Positions 34,541-44,925 of a stretch of 64,000 nucleotides of DNA are shown in pieces. The notes under the pieces were generated by a model. That model did no database searches. It was not told where the DNA came from and saw only the letters and a program-made list of their open reading frames with translations. Within the stretch, counting starts at the first letter, position 1, and each line of letters starts with the position of its first letter. A program made the translations under genes and the position numbers. Where the stretch lies: positions 2,411,001 through 2,475,000 of the forward strand of contig NZ_CP034443.1 of the NCBI RefSeq assembly GCF_003952365.1. Direction: 5' to 3'. This DNA is from Mesorhizobium sp. M9A.F.Ca.ET.002.03.1.2. Its GTDB lineage: Bacteria; Pseudomonadota; Alphaproteobacteria; Rhizobiales; Rhizobiaceae.

Positions 34541-35866
34541 ATGGACCTTCTCACCACAGCCAGTACTGTTGCCGTTTCGTCTTATGCGGTGCTCTCGACT
34601 GTTTACAGAGGCATGCAAGCGGTCTACTCCCAACCGGAAAATGTTACGCCGCCGTCGGAAAGCTTGTTCGGATCCGACCGTTGGCCGAGCGTGGATGTCA
34701 TCATCCCCTGCTACAATGAGGACCCGCGCACACTCGCGGCGTGTTTAGCTTCCATCGCAATTCAAGATTACGCCGGAACATTTCAGGTCTATCTGGTTGA
34801 CGACGGTTCTGGAAATCGTAATGCCGTCATCCCGGTACATCACGCCTACGAGGGCGACCCGAGATTCAATTTCATTCTGCTCCGCGAGAATGTTGGCAAA
34901 CGCAAGGCGCAGATCGCCGCCATCCGCCGCTCATCTGGAGATTTCGTGCTCAGCGTCGACTCTGACACGACACTTGCGTCCGACGTGATCACGAAGCTTG
35001 CAGTAAAAATGCGGGATCCCATGGTCGGAGCGGCCATGGGCCAGCTGACGGCATACAACCGCAGCGACACTTGGTTGACCCGATTGATCGATATGGAATA
35101 CTGGCTGGCTTGCAATGAGGAGCGCGCGGCGCAAGGTCGCTTTGGTGCGGTCATGTGCTGCTGCGGCCCATGTGCAATGTACCGCCGGTCTTGTCTCCTT
35201 TCTCTGCTGGATCAATACGAGACGCAGCTGTTCAGGGGGAAACCAAGCGACTTCGGTGAAGACCGTCATCTTACGATCCTCATGCTGAAAGCAGGCTTTC
35301 GAACCGAGTACGTTCCAGGTGCCGTCGCGGCGACAGTCGTTCCGGACAAGATGGGACCTTATTTGCGCCAACAACTCCGCTGGGCACGGAGCACTTTCCG
35401 GGACACGATGCTTGCGCGAGGTCTACTGCGTGGCCTGGATCGCTATCTAACTTTGGATGTGATGGGAGAGAATCTCGGCCCATTGTTGCTCGGCATCGCG
35501 GTAGTAACGGCGCTCGGTGAGCTACTATTTTCACATACAGTAAATTGGTGGACGGTGCTGGCTATTGTCACCATGACCATAATCAGATCTACGGTGTTAT
35601 CTTTCCGCACTCGGCAGCTTCGATTCATCGGCTATTCAATGCACGCGTTAATCAGGATATTCCTGTTGATCCCCTTGAAGGCTTACGCCCTGTGTACATT
35701 GAGCAATAGCGATTGGCTGTCGCGTAAAAGTGTTCCCCTGCCCAACAGAAGCACAAAGGAAATCACAAGCGCGACGCCGCTTGCCGGAGCAAATGCTGCG
35801 GGCAATTCTGGAATTGCGGAGTCACTTCATACTGCAGATCTTTCGCTCACAGCTGGTGAAGTCTGA
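34541..35866 (+). CDS. nodC: NodC N-acetylglucosaminyltransferase
   Basis: 441 residues, GT2 chitin-synthase-like membrane enzyme that makes the oligochitin backbone. Motifs DVIIPCYNEDP, VDSDT, GEDRHLT and the processivity motif QQLRW are visible, with an N-terminal hydrophobic segment and a C-terminal cluster of membrane helices (after residue about 300). Starts 15 bases after nodB. Intact. Confidence 0.97.
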   Translation: MDLLTTASTVAVSSYAVLSTVYRGMQAVYSQPENVTPPSESLFGSDRWPSVDVIIPCYNEDPRTLAACLASIAIQDYAGTFQVYLVDDGSGNRNAVIPVHHAYEGDPRFNFILLRENVGKRKAQIAAIRRSSGDFVLSVDSDTTLASDVITKLAVKMRDPMVGAAMGQLTAYNRSDTWLTRLIDMEYWLACNEERAAQGRFGAVMCCCGPCAMYRRSCLLSLLDQYETQLFRGKPSDFGEDRHLTILMLKAGFRTEYVPGAVAATVVPDKMGPYLRQQLRWARSTFRDTMLARGLLRGLDRYLTLDVMGENLGPLLLGIAVVTALGELLFSHTVNWWTVLAIVTMTIIRSTVLSFRTRQLRFIGYSMHALIRIFLLIPLKAYALCTLSNSDWLSRKSVPLPNRSTKEITSATPLAGANAAGNSGIAESLHTADLSLTAGEV

Positions 35867-36127
35867 CGGCCTTGCAGCGCCGGGTGACCGAGTAAGTTGT
35901 GTCAGTCGACACGTGGTGAAGCTTGTCGAGTTACCTATGGTCAGAACGGGAACTATCTGGAAGCGACACGTGGCATCTTGACGTTAATTCTTTGGCGGAA
36001 GCGATACACGCGTCGCTCCGGCCGCGACTTTCCAAAGGTGCCATCTCAAGGCGGTGGCCTGCTCTGAACCAGATTCGTAAGTAAGCTGCCGGTGGCCAAT
36101 CGGACTCATTCCGCTTGAGATAGACGC

Positions 36128-37042
36128 ATGTCCAATGTAGCAATCGACCTTACCGGCGTAACCAAATTATTCGGAAACAAGCTCGTTGTGGACGGGCTGT
36201 CCTTCACCGTTGCATCGGGAGAGTGCTTCGGTCTGCTGGGGCCGAACGGCGCAGGCAAGAGCACGATTGCGCGTATGCTCCTCGGTATGACCCGGCCTGA
36301 CGCGGGTGATATAACAGTCCTCGGTCTACCAGTGCCGGCACGCAGCCGCTTGGCCCGCAAGGGCATAGGCGTGGTCCCGCAGTTCGACAATCTCGACCTG
36401 GAATTTACGGTACGTGAGAACCTGTTGGTGTTCGGGCGCTACTTCGGCATGAGAACAAGAGAGATCAACGCCGTCATCCCACGGCTCCTCGAGTTCGCTC
36501 GCCTTGAGAGCAAGGCGGATTCACGTGTCGGCCTGCTATCCGGCGGGATGAAGCGGCGCCTGACGCTGGCACGTGCTCTGATCAACGACCCCCAGTTGCT
36601 TGTGATGGATGAGCCCACGACCGGCCTCGACCCGCATGCCCGCCATCTGATCTGGGAGCGACTTCGTTTCCTGCTGGCGAGCGGAAAAACGATCATTTTG
36701 ACCACCCATTTCATGGAAGAGGCTGAGCGGCTTTGTGATCGGCTGTGTGTTCTCGAGCGGGGACGCAAGATCGCCGAGGGCAGTCCTCATGCGCTGATCG
36801 ACGAGTACATTGGGTGCAACGTGATCGAGATCTTCGGCGGCAATCCACAGGAGCTGATTTCGCTGATCAGGCCGTACGTTCAGCGTATCGAGGTAAGCGG
36901 CGAGACGCTCTTTTGCTATGCGCCTGATCCGGAGGATGTGCGCATCCAGCTTCGCGGTCGAGCGGGTCTGCGTATTCTGGAGCGTCCACCCAGTCTGGAG
37001 GACGTTTTCTTGCGGCTAACCGGACGTGAGATGGAGAAGTGA
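36128..37042 (+). CDS. nodI: NodI ABC-transporter ATPase
   Basis: 304 residues. ATPase of the NodIJ exporter for lipochitooligosaccharides. Walker [10 protein letters not shown], signature [16 protein letters not shown] and Walker [14 protein letters not shown] are present. 261 bases separate it from nodC, longer than usual, with no promoter or gene recognised there. Followed three bases later by nodJ. Confidence 0.95.
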   Translation: MSNVAIDLTGVTKLFGNKLVVDGLSFTVASGECFGLLGPNGAGKSTIARMLLGMTRPDAGDITVLGLPVPARSRLARKGIGVVPQFDNLDLEFTVRENLLVFGRYFGMRTREINAVIPRLLEFARLESKADSRVGLLSGGMKRRLTLARALINDPQLLVMDEPTTGLDPHARHLIWERLRFLLASGKTIILTTHFMEEAERLCDRLCVLERGRKIAEGSPHALIDEYIGCNVIEIFGGNPQELISLIRPYVQRIEVSGETLFCYAPDPEDVRIQLRGRAGLRILERPPSLEDVFLRLTGREMEK

Positions 37043-37045
37043 GCA

Positions 37046-37834
37046 ATGGGTGAACGTCTTGCGGCCGCTCTACCCGCCAACGCCTGGAACTGGATCGCGG
37101 TGTGGCGCCGCAATCATTTGGCATGGAAGAAGGTGGCATTTGCTTCAATGCTCGGCACCCTTGCTGATCCGATGATTTACCTTTTCGGGCTCGGCACTGG
37201 CCTTGGACTGTTGGTAGGCCGCATCGAAGGTGCATCCTACATCGCTTTTCTGGCAGCCGGCATGGTTGCGACAAGCGCGATGACAGCATCGACCTTCGAA
37301 ACAATTTACGCGGTTTTCGGTCGAATGCGCGATCAGGGCACTTGGGAAGCAATCTTGCACACACAACTTACCCTCGGCGACATCGTTCTCGGTGAATTGA
37401 CCTGGGCAGCCACAAAGGCCTTTCTGGCCGGTACGACAATTGCGATTGTTGCCGCCGCGCTAGGTTATGCCGCGTGGACGTCGGTTCTCTACGTGCTGCC
37501 GGTCATCGCTCTCACCGGGTTCGCCTTTGCGAGCCTGGCCATGCTCGTCATCGCGCTCGCGCCCAGTTATCACTATTTTATTTTCTATCAGACGCTTGTC
37601 ATCACACCTATGCTGTTCCTTTCGGGCGCGGTTTTTCCAGTCGGCCAATTGCCAGGAGTGTTTCAGCAGATTGCGGCCTTCTCGCCGCTGGCGAATTCTA
37701 TCGATCTAATCCGTCCGGTGATGCTCGGCCGCCTGGGCGACAATGTAGGGCTGCATATAGGCGCACTTTGCATGTTCGCTGTATTGCCTTTTTTTGTGTC
37801 GGCTGGACTGTTTCATCGACGACTAATGCGTTGA
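37046..37834 (+). CDS. nodJ: NodJ ABC-2 type permease
   Basis: 262 residues with six predicted membrane segments, the ABC-2 permease partner of NodI for Nod factor export. Conserved features include the ending of the extracellular loop [18 protein letters not shown] and a short C-terminal tail. Intact. Confidence 0.95.
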   Translation: MGERLAAALPANAWNWIAVWRRNHLAWKKVAFASMLGTLADPMIYLFGLGTGLGLLVGRIEGASYIAFLAAGMVATSAMTASTFETIYAVFGRMRDQGTWEAILHTQLTLGDIVLGELTWAATKAFLAGTTIAIVAAALGYAAWTSVLYVLPVIALTGFAFASLAMLVIALAPSYHYFIFYQTLVITPMLFLSGAVFPVGQLPGVFQQIAAFSPLANSIDLIRPVMLGRLGDNVGLHIGALCMFAVLPFFVSAGLFHRRLMR

Positions 37835-37871
37835 CGCTTACCTACGCCCATCAACGAGAAGGAGGTCCGCA

Positions 37872-38024
37872 ATGCCGGATTGCAAACTGCCCACAGCGGC
37901 CCGGAGGCATGCGTGTGCCAGGAATCGCGAGTGGTACAACAACGCCGAAGCCGGGCGCCACCCAGCCGCTGCAGGCACGCGCCCATCTTCGCGACCACAC
38001 CTCGGAGTACAGGCTGGGTGGTGA
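37872..38024 (+). CDS. Possible small protein between nodJ and nodH
   Basis: A 50-codon frame (MPDCKLPTAARRHACARNRE onwards) behind a perfect Shine-Dalgarno AAGGAGGT five bases from the ATG. No family recognised and composition is Arg/Ala rich, so it may be a decayed gene start that kept its ribosome site. It fills most of the 287-base gap between nodJ and nodH. Confidence 0.3.
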   Translation: MPDCKLPTAARRHACARNREWYNNAEAGRHPAAAGTRPSSRPHLGVQAGW

Positions 38025-38121
38025 GGCGCGGACCCACCCGGAGCGTTCAAGCGATAGCAGCCAAGCTTCTTGTGCGCGTCCCCAGACCGTCGCGGCCATT
38101 ATTTAGTTGGATACACATGCA

Positions 38122-38883
38122 ATGACCCACAACGAACCAACTCCTGAGCCTTTTGTGATCCTTGCTATGCCAAGGACCGGAACACACTATTTAGAAGAAT
38201 TGCTAAACGAGCATCCGACCGTTTTGAGTAACGGTGAGTTGCTAAACGAATATGATCCCAATTGGCCCAGCACGGATCGCCTGCTAGGCACGGATCGCGA
38301 GCTTCTTGAGCTTGCCTATGTGCGCTGCCCTATGCGCGACTACAAGAATGTGACGCATCTTGGCTGCAAGATCAATGAACCTCAGTTTCGCGAGCGTCCA
38401 GCATTCTTTGCGGAATTAGCTCGTTGGCCAGCACTCAAGGTCATCCTCGTTGTTCGCCGAAACGTATTGGAATCGCTCCGTTCCTTTGTGCAGGCCAGGG
38501 AAAGCGGTCAGTGGCTGAAGTTCAGCTCGGACAACGATACCGCTCGGCCACCGAGCGTCAGGTTGTCAATCGCTGACTGTGAGGCTTATTTCAAAGCCGC
38601 CGACGATTTTCACGCTCGCGTTATGGACTCCTTCACGTCGACCAACCTGCTTGTAATGGAATACGAGAGCCTTCTTCATGAACCTGCCCAATGCTTGGGA
38701 GCGGTTTGGGATTTCCTGGGCGTTCCAGCGCTTGAGCCATCAGATAACGCCATCCTGCAGCGCCAGGAAACGCGACCGCTGGATCAAACGGTGGAGAACT
38801 TTGACGAGTTGCGGATTCACTTCGCACGCGGACCTTATTCAAGATTTTTTGACCTCGGAGATTCGATGCGCTCCTACGCTTAA
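38122..38883 (+). CDS. nodH: NodH Nod-factor sulfotransferase
   Basis: 253 residues. Transfers sulfate from PAPS to O-6 of the reducing-end GlcNAc. The 5'-phosphosulfate loop MPRTGTHYLEELLN and the 3'-phosphate motif VRRNVLESLRSF are present, as is the NodH ending RQETRPLDQTV with HFARGPYSRFF. Start taken at MTHNEPTPEP by family match. No own nod box was found, so it is probably read from the nodABCIJ transcript. nodPQ (PAPS supply) are not in the window. Confidence 0.93.
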   Translation: MTHNEPTPEPFVILAMPRTGTHYLEELLNEHPTVLSNGELLNEYDPNWPSTDRLLGTDRELLELAYVRCPMRDYKNVTHLGCKINEPQFRERPAFFAELARWPALKVILVVRRNVLESLRSFVQARESGQWLKFSSDNDTARPPSVRLSIADCEAYFKAADDFHARVMDSFTSTNLLVMEYESLLHEPAQCLGAVWDFLGVPALEPSDNAILQRQETRPLDQTVENFDELRIHFARGPYSRFFDLGDSMRSYA

Positions 38884-38911
38884 TCGCTTGTCCCGCGTGC
38901 TCTGATGGGCG

Positions 38912-38927
38912 TGTAGGATATCCTACA
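38912..38927. promoter_or_regulatory. NifA upstream activator sequence (perfect palindrome) before dctA
   Basis: TGTAGGATATCCTACA, an exact TGT-N10-ACA NifA site that is also a perfect 16-bp palindrome. It lies about 240 bases upstream of the dctA sigma54 promoter. Confidence 0.65.
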
Positions 38928-39168
38928 GTTTGCGCGCATTCCGTCGCAAAACTGACCAACCAAAGTCACCAAGACGACAGATATCGGCCGGCATTCGATC
39001 TGCGGCGAACATCAAAGGCACGGCCGCAAGGCGACCTGGTCAATTCCCTCTCTGGCGAAGCACTTCTTCACGCGATCTTTGGCGAGCCTTGAGTGCAAAT
39101 TCCGGCAAAGGTGGAGGGTTCCAGTGCGCAACCCGCACCAATCTCGCTGGACGGGACAGGCCTCCAGT

Positions 39169-39184
39169 TGGCACGGCGCTTGCT
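39169..39184 (+). promoter_or_regulatory. Sigma54 promoter of dctA
   Basis: TGGCACG-GCGC-TTGCT, a perfect -24/-12 element, 85 bases before the dctA start. Confidence 0.85.
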
Positions 39185-39268
39185 CCGAGATGACAGCAGC
39201 GCTCGACCGGAGCGCAGCATGGGAGAAGGAGGAGCCCCCACCCCGATCCGGTCAGGGAGAGAGAAACG

Positions 39269-40555
39269 GTGTTGGTTCCAAAAGTCCCCCGCGCGATCGC
39301 AGCGCCCCGCAAGCGCCATTTTGCCCGGACCTACGTGCAGGTGCTTGCCGCCATAGTCCTGGGTGCCGCAATTGGCTATCTCTATCCGGAAACCGGCCAG
39401 AGCCTGAAGCCGCTCGGCGATGCCTTCATCAAAGTCGTCAAGATGATTATCGCACCTGTCATCTTCCTGACAATTGCGACCGGCATTGCCGGCATGAGCG
39501 ATCTGCAGAAGGTCGGCCGAGTTGCCGCCAAGGCGATGGTTTATTTCCTCACCTTCTCGACGCTTGCACTCGTTGTCGGACTGATTGTCGCGAATATCGT
39601 TCAGCCTGGCGCCGGCCTCAACATCGATCCGGCCTCGCTCGATGTCCAAGCCGTTAAGGGCTATGTGGCCACGGCTCACGAGCAGTCCGTGACCAGCTTC
39701 CTGATGAACATCATCCCGTCAACGATTGCCAGTGCCTTCGCGGAAGGCGACATCCTGCAAGTCTTGTTCTTCTCGGTCCTGTTCGGCATTGCTTTGGCGA
39801 TGACCGGAGAGACGAGCAGGCCGGTCGTTACCTTTCTCCAGGCGCTTACCGCCCCCATTTTTAAGCTCGTCGGCATTCTGATGAAGGCTGCACCCATCGG
39901 CGCCTTCGGCGCAATGGCCTTTACGATCGGCAAATACGGTATCGGTTCGGTGGCCAACCTCGCGATACTGGTCGCGACGTTCTATCTTACCGCCTTCCTC
40001 TTCGTGTTCGGGGTTCTCGGCGCGGTCTGCCGCTACAACGGCTTCTCGATCTTTTCTCTTGTCCGCTACATCAAGGACGAACTGCTGCTTGTCCTGGCAA
40101 CGTCCTCCTCGGAGGCCGCGCTGCCCTCGCTCATGGAGAAGATGGAGAAGGCCGGCGCCGCGCGTTCGGTCGTAAGTCTCGTCATCCCTACTGGATACTC
40201 ATTCAATCTGGACGGTACCAATATCTACATGACGATCGCCGCCCTCTTCATCGCGCAGGCGACGAACACAGATTTGTCAATTGCCGATCAGATCCTCCTG
40301 CTGCTAATTGCGATGCTTTCCTCGAAGGGTGCGGCAGGCGTCACCGGCGCCGGCTTCATCACATTGGCCGCTACTCTCTCTGTCGTGCCGAGTGTTCCCG
40401 TTGCCGGAATGGCTCTAATTCTTGGCGTGGACCGCTTCATGTCGGAATGCCGCGCGCTGACGAATTTAGTCGGTAATGCGGTGGCATCGCTCGTTGTCGC
40501 TCGCTGGGAAGGCGAATTGGACCAGTCACGGATGGAAGCCGCTTTCCGCGGTTAG
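39269..40555 (+). CDS. dctA: C4-dicarboxylate transporter DctA
   Basis: 428 residues, DAACS-family symporter for succinate, malate and fumarate, the carbon supply of bacteroids. Multiple hydrophobic segments and family motifs [18 protein letters not shown] (the SSE motif) and [10 protein letters not shown] are visible. GTG start behind AGGGAGAGAG. The usual divergent dctBD regulators are absent; the upstream region instead holds a sigma54 promoter and a NifA-type site, so this copy may be nodule-expressed through NifA. Confidence 0.93.
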   Translation: MLVPKVPRAIAAPRKRHFARTYVQVLAAIVLGAAIGYLYPETGQSLKPLGDAFIKVVKMIIAPVIFLTIATGIAGMSDLQKVGRVAAKAMVYFLTFSTLALVVGLIVANIVQPGAGLNIDPASLDVQAVKGYVATAHEQSVTSFLMNIIPSTIASAFAEGDILQVLFFSVLFGIALAMTGETSRPVVTFLQALTAPIFKLVGILMKAAPIGAFGAMAFTIGKYGIGSVANLAILVATFYLTAFLFVFGVLGAVCRYNGFSIFSLVRYIKDELLLVLATSSSEAALPSLMEKMEKAGAARSVVSLVIPTGYSFNLDGTNIYMTIAALFIAQATNTDLSIADQILLLLIAMLSSKGAAGVTGAGFITLAATLSVVPSVPVAGMALILGVDRFMSECRALTNLVGNAVASLVVARWEGELDQSRMEAAFRG

Positions 40556-40833
40556 GGTTACATCAAACTGGCTCCCCGCAAGCAAAATCGCAACAGCGCG
40601 ACGTGTAAGTCGCGGCCTTGCCACAACAGTCGAATTGCCAGCCTCCAAAGAGCGCTGGAAATAGAGTACTAACGCAGTGAGTAATACAACACCATGAAGC
40701 CCCTAAGCAAACGAACGGTTCACGGAAACTCATCTGGGTGCGCATGGAGCGCTGTTCGTCGAATGCGCTATCAACCGCCGGGTGTGGGAACTATTTCAGC
40801 TTGCCGCCCCAAGCCGTCGCGGGAGCGCACCGG

Positions 40834-41895
40834 ATGATGGAGGACCGGCCGATCAGAATCGCTAGGGGAAAGCGCGTCACAATTGCCGATCTCGCCCGCG
40901 AAGCCGGAGTCAGCGTAGCAACAGTCGATCGGGTTCTGAACGTCCGCCTTCCGGTGCGAGAGGAGACCGCCCAGCGGGTCCATGCGGCCGCGCACGCGAT
41001 CGGCTATCATGCTGCCGGTCTCATCAAACAGCGCTTGCAGCAGCACCTGCCGCACTACAAGCTGGGCTTCATCTTGAGAAAACCTACCCACGATTTCTAC
41101 CAAGATTTCGCTCGCAAGATCGAAGAGTCGGTCAGTATGGCTAAATCCTTCCACGGCCTTCCGATCATCGAGTTCGCGCAGTCACATTTGCCGCGTGACC
41201 TGCTCCCGCTTCTTAAGGACCTTGGGAGCCGCTGCCAGGCGATCGCCATGGTGGCGGCCGATCACCCGAAAATCACAGCATCAGTCGAGGAGCTCAAGGC
41301 GAAAGGTATCCCGGTATTTTCGCTGCTATCCGACTTCGCCGATGGCGTGCGCGAGGGCTACATCGGCCTCAACAACAGCAAGGTCGGACGGACTGCCGCT
41401 TGGGTGTTTTCCAAGACCGCAAAACGGCCCGGCAAGGTGGCGGTGTTTGTCGGAAGCCATCGCTTCCAGGCGCATGCGACGCGGGAAACGGCCTTTCGTG
41501 CGTATTTTCGTGAGAACGCGCCAAAATTCGAGGTGCTTGATGCGCTCGTGAACCTTGATGAACGGCAGCTCACTTACGAAAAATTGCTGGATCTTATGCA
41601 GCGGGAACCAGAGCTCGTCGGCTTCTATATGGCCGGCGGGGGGATAGAGGGGGCAATTTCCGCGCTCCGAGAAGAGGGGAGCGGTCAGGATCTCGTCGCG
41701 ATCGTGAGTGAAATGACGCCGCAGTCACGTGGGGCGCTTGCGGATGACATCTTGACGATGGCGGTCGGCACGCCAATGCGCCGACTTTGCCAGGAGCTGA
41801 TAATGGCAATGGAGCGGGCCATCAAAGCCGGCGTCGCGGAGAGCCCGGGGCAGACATTTCTGCCGTTCGACATTTATCTTCCGGAAAATATTTGA
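40834..41895 (+). CDS. fixV: LacI/GalR-family regulator, FixV-like
   Basis: 353 residues. N-terminal LacI HTH (VTIADLAREAGVSVATVDRV LNVR region) with hinge helix, then a periplasmic-binding-protein-like effector domain (residues about 65-345). In M. loti R7A the LacI/GalR regulator FixV, encoded upstream of nifA2, activates it, possibly in response to an inositol derivative. The neighbourhood here (an inosose-isomerase-like gene and nifA 6 kb downstream) supports that identity. Start set at MMEDRPIRIARG behind GGGAG; in-frame GTG/ATG codons about 95 bases upstream are possible. Confidence 0.75.
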   Translation: MMEDRPIRIARGKRVTIADLAREAGVSVATVDRVLNVRLPVREETAQRVHAAAHAIGYHAAGLIKQRLQQHLPHYKLGFILRKPTHDFYQDFARKIEESVSMAKSFHGLPIIEFAQSHLPRDLLPLLKDLGSRCQAIAMVAADHPKITASVEELKAKGIPVFSLLSDFADGVREGYIGLNNSKVGRTAAWVFSKTAKRPGKVAVFVGSHRFQAHATRETAFRAYFRENAPKFEVLDALVNLDERQLTYEKLLDLMQREPELVGFYMAGGGIEGAISALREEGSGQDLVAIVSEMTPQSRGALADDILTMAVGTPMRRLCQELIMAMERAIKAGVAESPGQTFLPFDIYLPENI

Positions 41896-41925
41896 GCTTG
41901 ATGGATTTCTATCATGAGCGCCCAT

Positions 41926-41949
41926 TTTCCTTTCACCGATGAAAGGAAA
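41926..41949. promoter_or_regulatory. Palindrome upstream of the TIM-barrel gene (candidate FixV operator)
   Basis: TTTCCTTTCA-CCGA-TGAAAGGAAA, two perfect 10-bp arms, followed by AGCTCGATTGAC. The same arrangement (imperfect identity, same downstream AGCTCGATTGAC) lies upstream of nifA at 47935-47966. Similarity extends upstream to a shared TTCTATCA. Confidence 0.6.
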
Positions 41950-42059
41950 GCTCGATTGACTCGGCCGTCTCTGTCCGATCTGTGAACCGGCGTGGTTCCG
42001 TCTTGAAAGAAGCCGGATGCCGAAATGGCAGCCGCGCTTCATGGAAGGAAAGTCAAGCA

Positions 42060-42863
42060 ATGCGCCAGGTATCGCCCCGCTTTGCACTCGATCACATGGC
42101 GGCGCCCCGCCTTGACGTCAGTGCGCTTTTCGCGCTTGCCCGTGACCAAGGCCTGACCGACGTCCAAATCCGTTACCCTCATTTCAGCAATCCTGTCGCA
42201 CGCGGCATTCCGGCTGCGGACGTCCGGTTTGCCGCTACCGAAGCGGGCATCACGATCATCTCTGTCAACGCCTTGCAGCGGTTCAACGACTGGACTCCAA
42301 CGCGTCAGGCCGAGGCAAGCAACCTCGCCGATTATGCGACGGCGTGCGGGGCGGAGACGCTCGTGTTGGTGCCGGCCAACCGCAGCTCGTGGCCCACCAA
42401 TAGCGAGCGCCAGGACAATCTTCGTTTCGCTCTAAACGAGATCAAGCCAATCCTCCAGTCGCGGGGTCTGATCGGTCTTATCGAGCCGCTGGGTTTCCGA
42501 ACCTGCTCGCTTCGATCAAAGAAGGAAGCGGCCGAGGCCGTTGCCGCGGTTGATGGCCAGTCCGTCTTTCGCCTCGTGCACGACACGTTCCACCACACCC
42601 TGGCCGGGGAGACATGCCTGTTCTGCGAGCTTACCGGCCTGGTGCACATTTCAAGCGTAAACGACCCGACCTTCTGGATTTACCCCGATCGCTTTCTTGC
42701 AGGTTCCGACAATGGCAGCCAGATTCAGGCGCTGCTGGATGGCGGCTACGCGGGACCTTTCTCGTTCGAGCTGGTCGAGGAAGTCCATTCTCTGGACGAT
42801 CTCGCAGGCGCACTTGCCGCCAGCATCGACTTTATCCGGCGAGGGCTATTGTCGTCAGAGTAG
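42060..42863 (+). CDS. Sugar-phosphate isomerase/epimerase-like TIM-barrel protein (IolE/IolI type)
   Basis: 267 residues of the AP-endonuclease-2 TIM-barrel family that includes inosose isomerase and inosose dehydratase. Metal-ligand-like acidic and His residues appear in order: LIGLIEPLGF, LVHDTFHHTL, VHISSVNDP and FSFELVEEV. Start at MRQVSPRFALDHM behind GGAAAG. It follows fixV by 165 bases and would suit metabolism of an inositol-derived compound, the proposed FixV effector class (inference). Convergent with nodD. Confidence 0.75.
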   Translation: MRQVSPRFALDHMAAPRLDVSALFALARDQGLTDVQIRYPHFSNPVARGIPAADVRFAATEAGITIISVNALQRFNDWTPTRQAEASNLADYATACGAETLVLVPANRSSWPTNSERQDNLRFALNEIKPILQSRGLIGLIEPLGFRTCSLRSKKEAAEAVAAVDGQSVFRLVHDTFHHTLAGETCLFCELTGLVHISSVNDPTFWIYPDRFLAGSDNGSQIQALLDGGYAGPFSFELVEEVHSLDDLAGALAASIDFIRRGLLSSE

Positions 42864-42911
42864 ATGGTGACAGGAGTAGTGACTATAGGTGCGCCTGAAT
42901 TTTCCGTGGGT

Positions 42912-43829
42912 TCACAGCGGGACAGCCATCCGAGATGCCTCTTGCATCATTATCTCCCGCATCCAGATGCTTGCCGGATCGCTATTGTGGAGGGCCGGCC
43001 ATTGGAGGGTCTCGGTGAATGTGGGAAATGGCAGCGGAAGTTCGATAACCCGCAGGGGGAACGTGTTTTCGAAATGCCTGACCAGCCGCAAGGGCATGGT
43101 CGCTATACGAGCTGTGCCGGACACCATAGGTGGAATCATGCTGAAGCCCTGCACGGCGACCTCGACACGTCTCTTAAGGCCATGCTCAAGCAAAAACCAT
43201 TCCTCGATAGACGGCTTCATCGTACGCCCGAACCTGACCGCGACGTGCCTCATCGACATGTATCTCTCGAATGTAAGCTGCTGTGGCAGCTGCTTGTTTG
43301 TGGGACAGCCTACGCACACGAGCTTCTCGTCAAACAGCGGAACGCTTGAATGCACACTCGACGTGAACATATCCGGTAGAATTAGAAAATCGACGTCACC
43401 GCGCCGGAGAAGCTCATCGGGGCTATCGTCGACAGGCAGCAGTTCGAAGCTGACGGCGGGGGCTTCCCGTGCAATACGCTCCACAAGCTTTTCGAAAAAC
43501 ACGAGCGTGACGAAATCGGAAAGAATGATCCTGAAGAGGCGATCGGCTCGAGCTGGGTCAAACGGATCCGAAGAAATAATCGAGCACTGGATGTGCTGGA
43601 GAGCGTCGCGAACTGCGGGGGCAAATGCTGCCGCACGCGGGGTTAGAAATCGTTCGCGACCTCTTATCGTAAACAGTTCATCGCGGAAATAATCGCGCAG
43701 TCGGGCGACGGCCGCACTCATGGCGGGCTGACTCAGGTTGATCCTGCGTGCCGCCGCCGAGAGATTACGCTCCGTCAGGAGTGCGTCGAGCACAACGAGG
43801 AGATTTAGATCAAGTCCTTTGAAACGCAT
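42912..43829 (-). CDS. nodD: NodD LysR-family activator
   Basis: 305 residues, the only complete nodD in the window. N-terminal winged HTH ([20 protein letters not shown]) and co-inducer domain are intact. Binds nod boxes and activates nod operons with plant flavonoids. Start at [20 protein letters not shown], the family start; the frame is open 14 codons further. The nod box at 43840-43887 lies just before its start, so it can autoregulate. Confidence 0.95.
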   Translation of the reverse strand: MRFKGLDLNLLVVLDALLTERNLSAAARRINLSQPAMSAAVARLRDYFRDELFTIRGRERFLTPRAAAFAPAVRDALQHIQCSIISSDPFDPARADRLFRIILSDFVTLVFFEKLVERIAREAPAVSFELLPVDDSPDELLRRGDVDFLILPDMFTSSVHSSVPLFDEKLVCVGCPTNKQLPQQLTFERYMSMRHVAVRFGRTMKPSIEEWFLLEHGLKRRVEVAVQGFSMIPPMVSGTARIATMPLRLVRHFENTFPLRVIELPLPFPTFTETLQWPALHNSDPASIWMREIMMQEASRMAVPL

Positions 43830-43839
43830 GTCATCAGCC

Positions 43840-43887
43840 ATCCATGGGATGGATGCCTTTAACCGAAACAAACGACTTTAACAATTT
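43840..43887 (+). promoter_or_regulatory. nod box 3 (beside intact nodD)
   Basis: ATCCATGGGATGGATG-N5-AACCGAAACAAACGACTTTAAC, oriented away from nodD. No intact nod gene follows within 2 kb; only undefined sequence and an IS110 remnant. Confidence 0.85.
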
Positions 43888-44526
43888 AGCATTCTTGCAA
43901 TCTTTTGTCGCAAAAAGTTTATGATGGATGACGTTAAGGTCCGACATATGAGCCGCGTGATCTGCCGAAGCGAGCAATCGTACGTACTGTGCTGGTCAGA
44001 GATTGGCGGTTTGAAATGCCGGGCCGATGGCGCCGGGCTATCAACCAGCGTCTTCGGCGGCCCCGACCTAGCTAGGCGTGGAACCTAATAGGGTGCACCC
44101 TTCCAGTCCGAGGCGACTGATGGGCGGTTTGATCCTAAGCTGCCGTGAGGCCTGTGTTGTATCGGCGAAGCCAATGCAGCAGTTCGGCAGCGTTTTTGAG
44201 AGCTGTTGTAGGCTCGGCCTAAGCCCATTGGCGCAAGCCTGTCTGAACGAAGCGCTTGGCCTTGCTGTTATCCGGTGGTGATCTGTGGTGCCTTTTCGTC
44301 CTGCTGTTCTTGTTTTGGAACGCCCTTATGGTGAGCCCATCCGGGACGTGGGGCACCGGGAGCACGAAGGTGCAGGCAGGCCGTCAATAGACCGTGGGCT
44401 GAGAGCCCGAGCTCGTTACATGGCCGCCCCTCGCGACTTTCCCGGAGGCGCTGCGAGCGCGGATCAGTAGATGTCGTGTTACCCGCCAGCTCCCGTCTTT
44501 GACCGAGCCAAGAAGGAGGAACGGAC
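43888..44526. other. Gene-free stretch after nod box 3
   Basis: No recognisable nod gene or other coding region. The last 200 bases are likely the non-coding left end of the IS110-type element that follows. Confidence 0.45.
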
Positions 44527-44925
44527 ATGCGCATCATCGGACTGGATATTCACCGCGCCTTCGCCGAAGCAGTGGCATGGGAGGATGGCAGGCTCAGGCG
44601 ACTCGGCCGCGTCGACATGCGGCGCGATCTGCTGGCGGCGTTCGCCGCGAAGCTGTCGCCGAACGATGTCGGGGTGATCGAGGCCACCGGCAACGCGACG
44701 TCCGCTACGGCTGTGGTTGCGCCGCATGTGAAGAAGGTGGGGATCGCCAACCCGAAACAGGTGCGTATCATTGCCGATGCCAAGATCAAAACGACGATCG
44801 ACGCCGACGTTCTTGCGCAGCTCTATGCCAGCGGCTTCTTGCCAGAAGTCTGGATTGCGGCCGACAGGAGAATAGCGCAGATTTATCAAAAAGGCTCTTG
44901 TCGATCACATCAGTGGTCTTGGGCG
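44527..44925 (+). mobile_element. IS110-family transposase, N-terminal remnant
   Basis: Starts MRIIGLDIHRAFAEAVAWED behind AAGGAGGAA and has the DEDD-type N domain with VIEATGNATSATAVVAPHVK and AKIKTTIDADVLAQLYASGF. Homology ends at about residue 125 of some 400, after which the frame is unrelated. Not functional. Confidence 0.8.

Noticed and set aside
37835..38121. Possible own nod box for nodH
   Set aside because: No ATCGAAACAA-like core or flanking ATCCA/GATG elements found; read-through from nodABCIJ is simpler.
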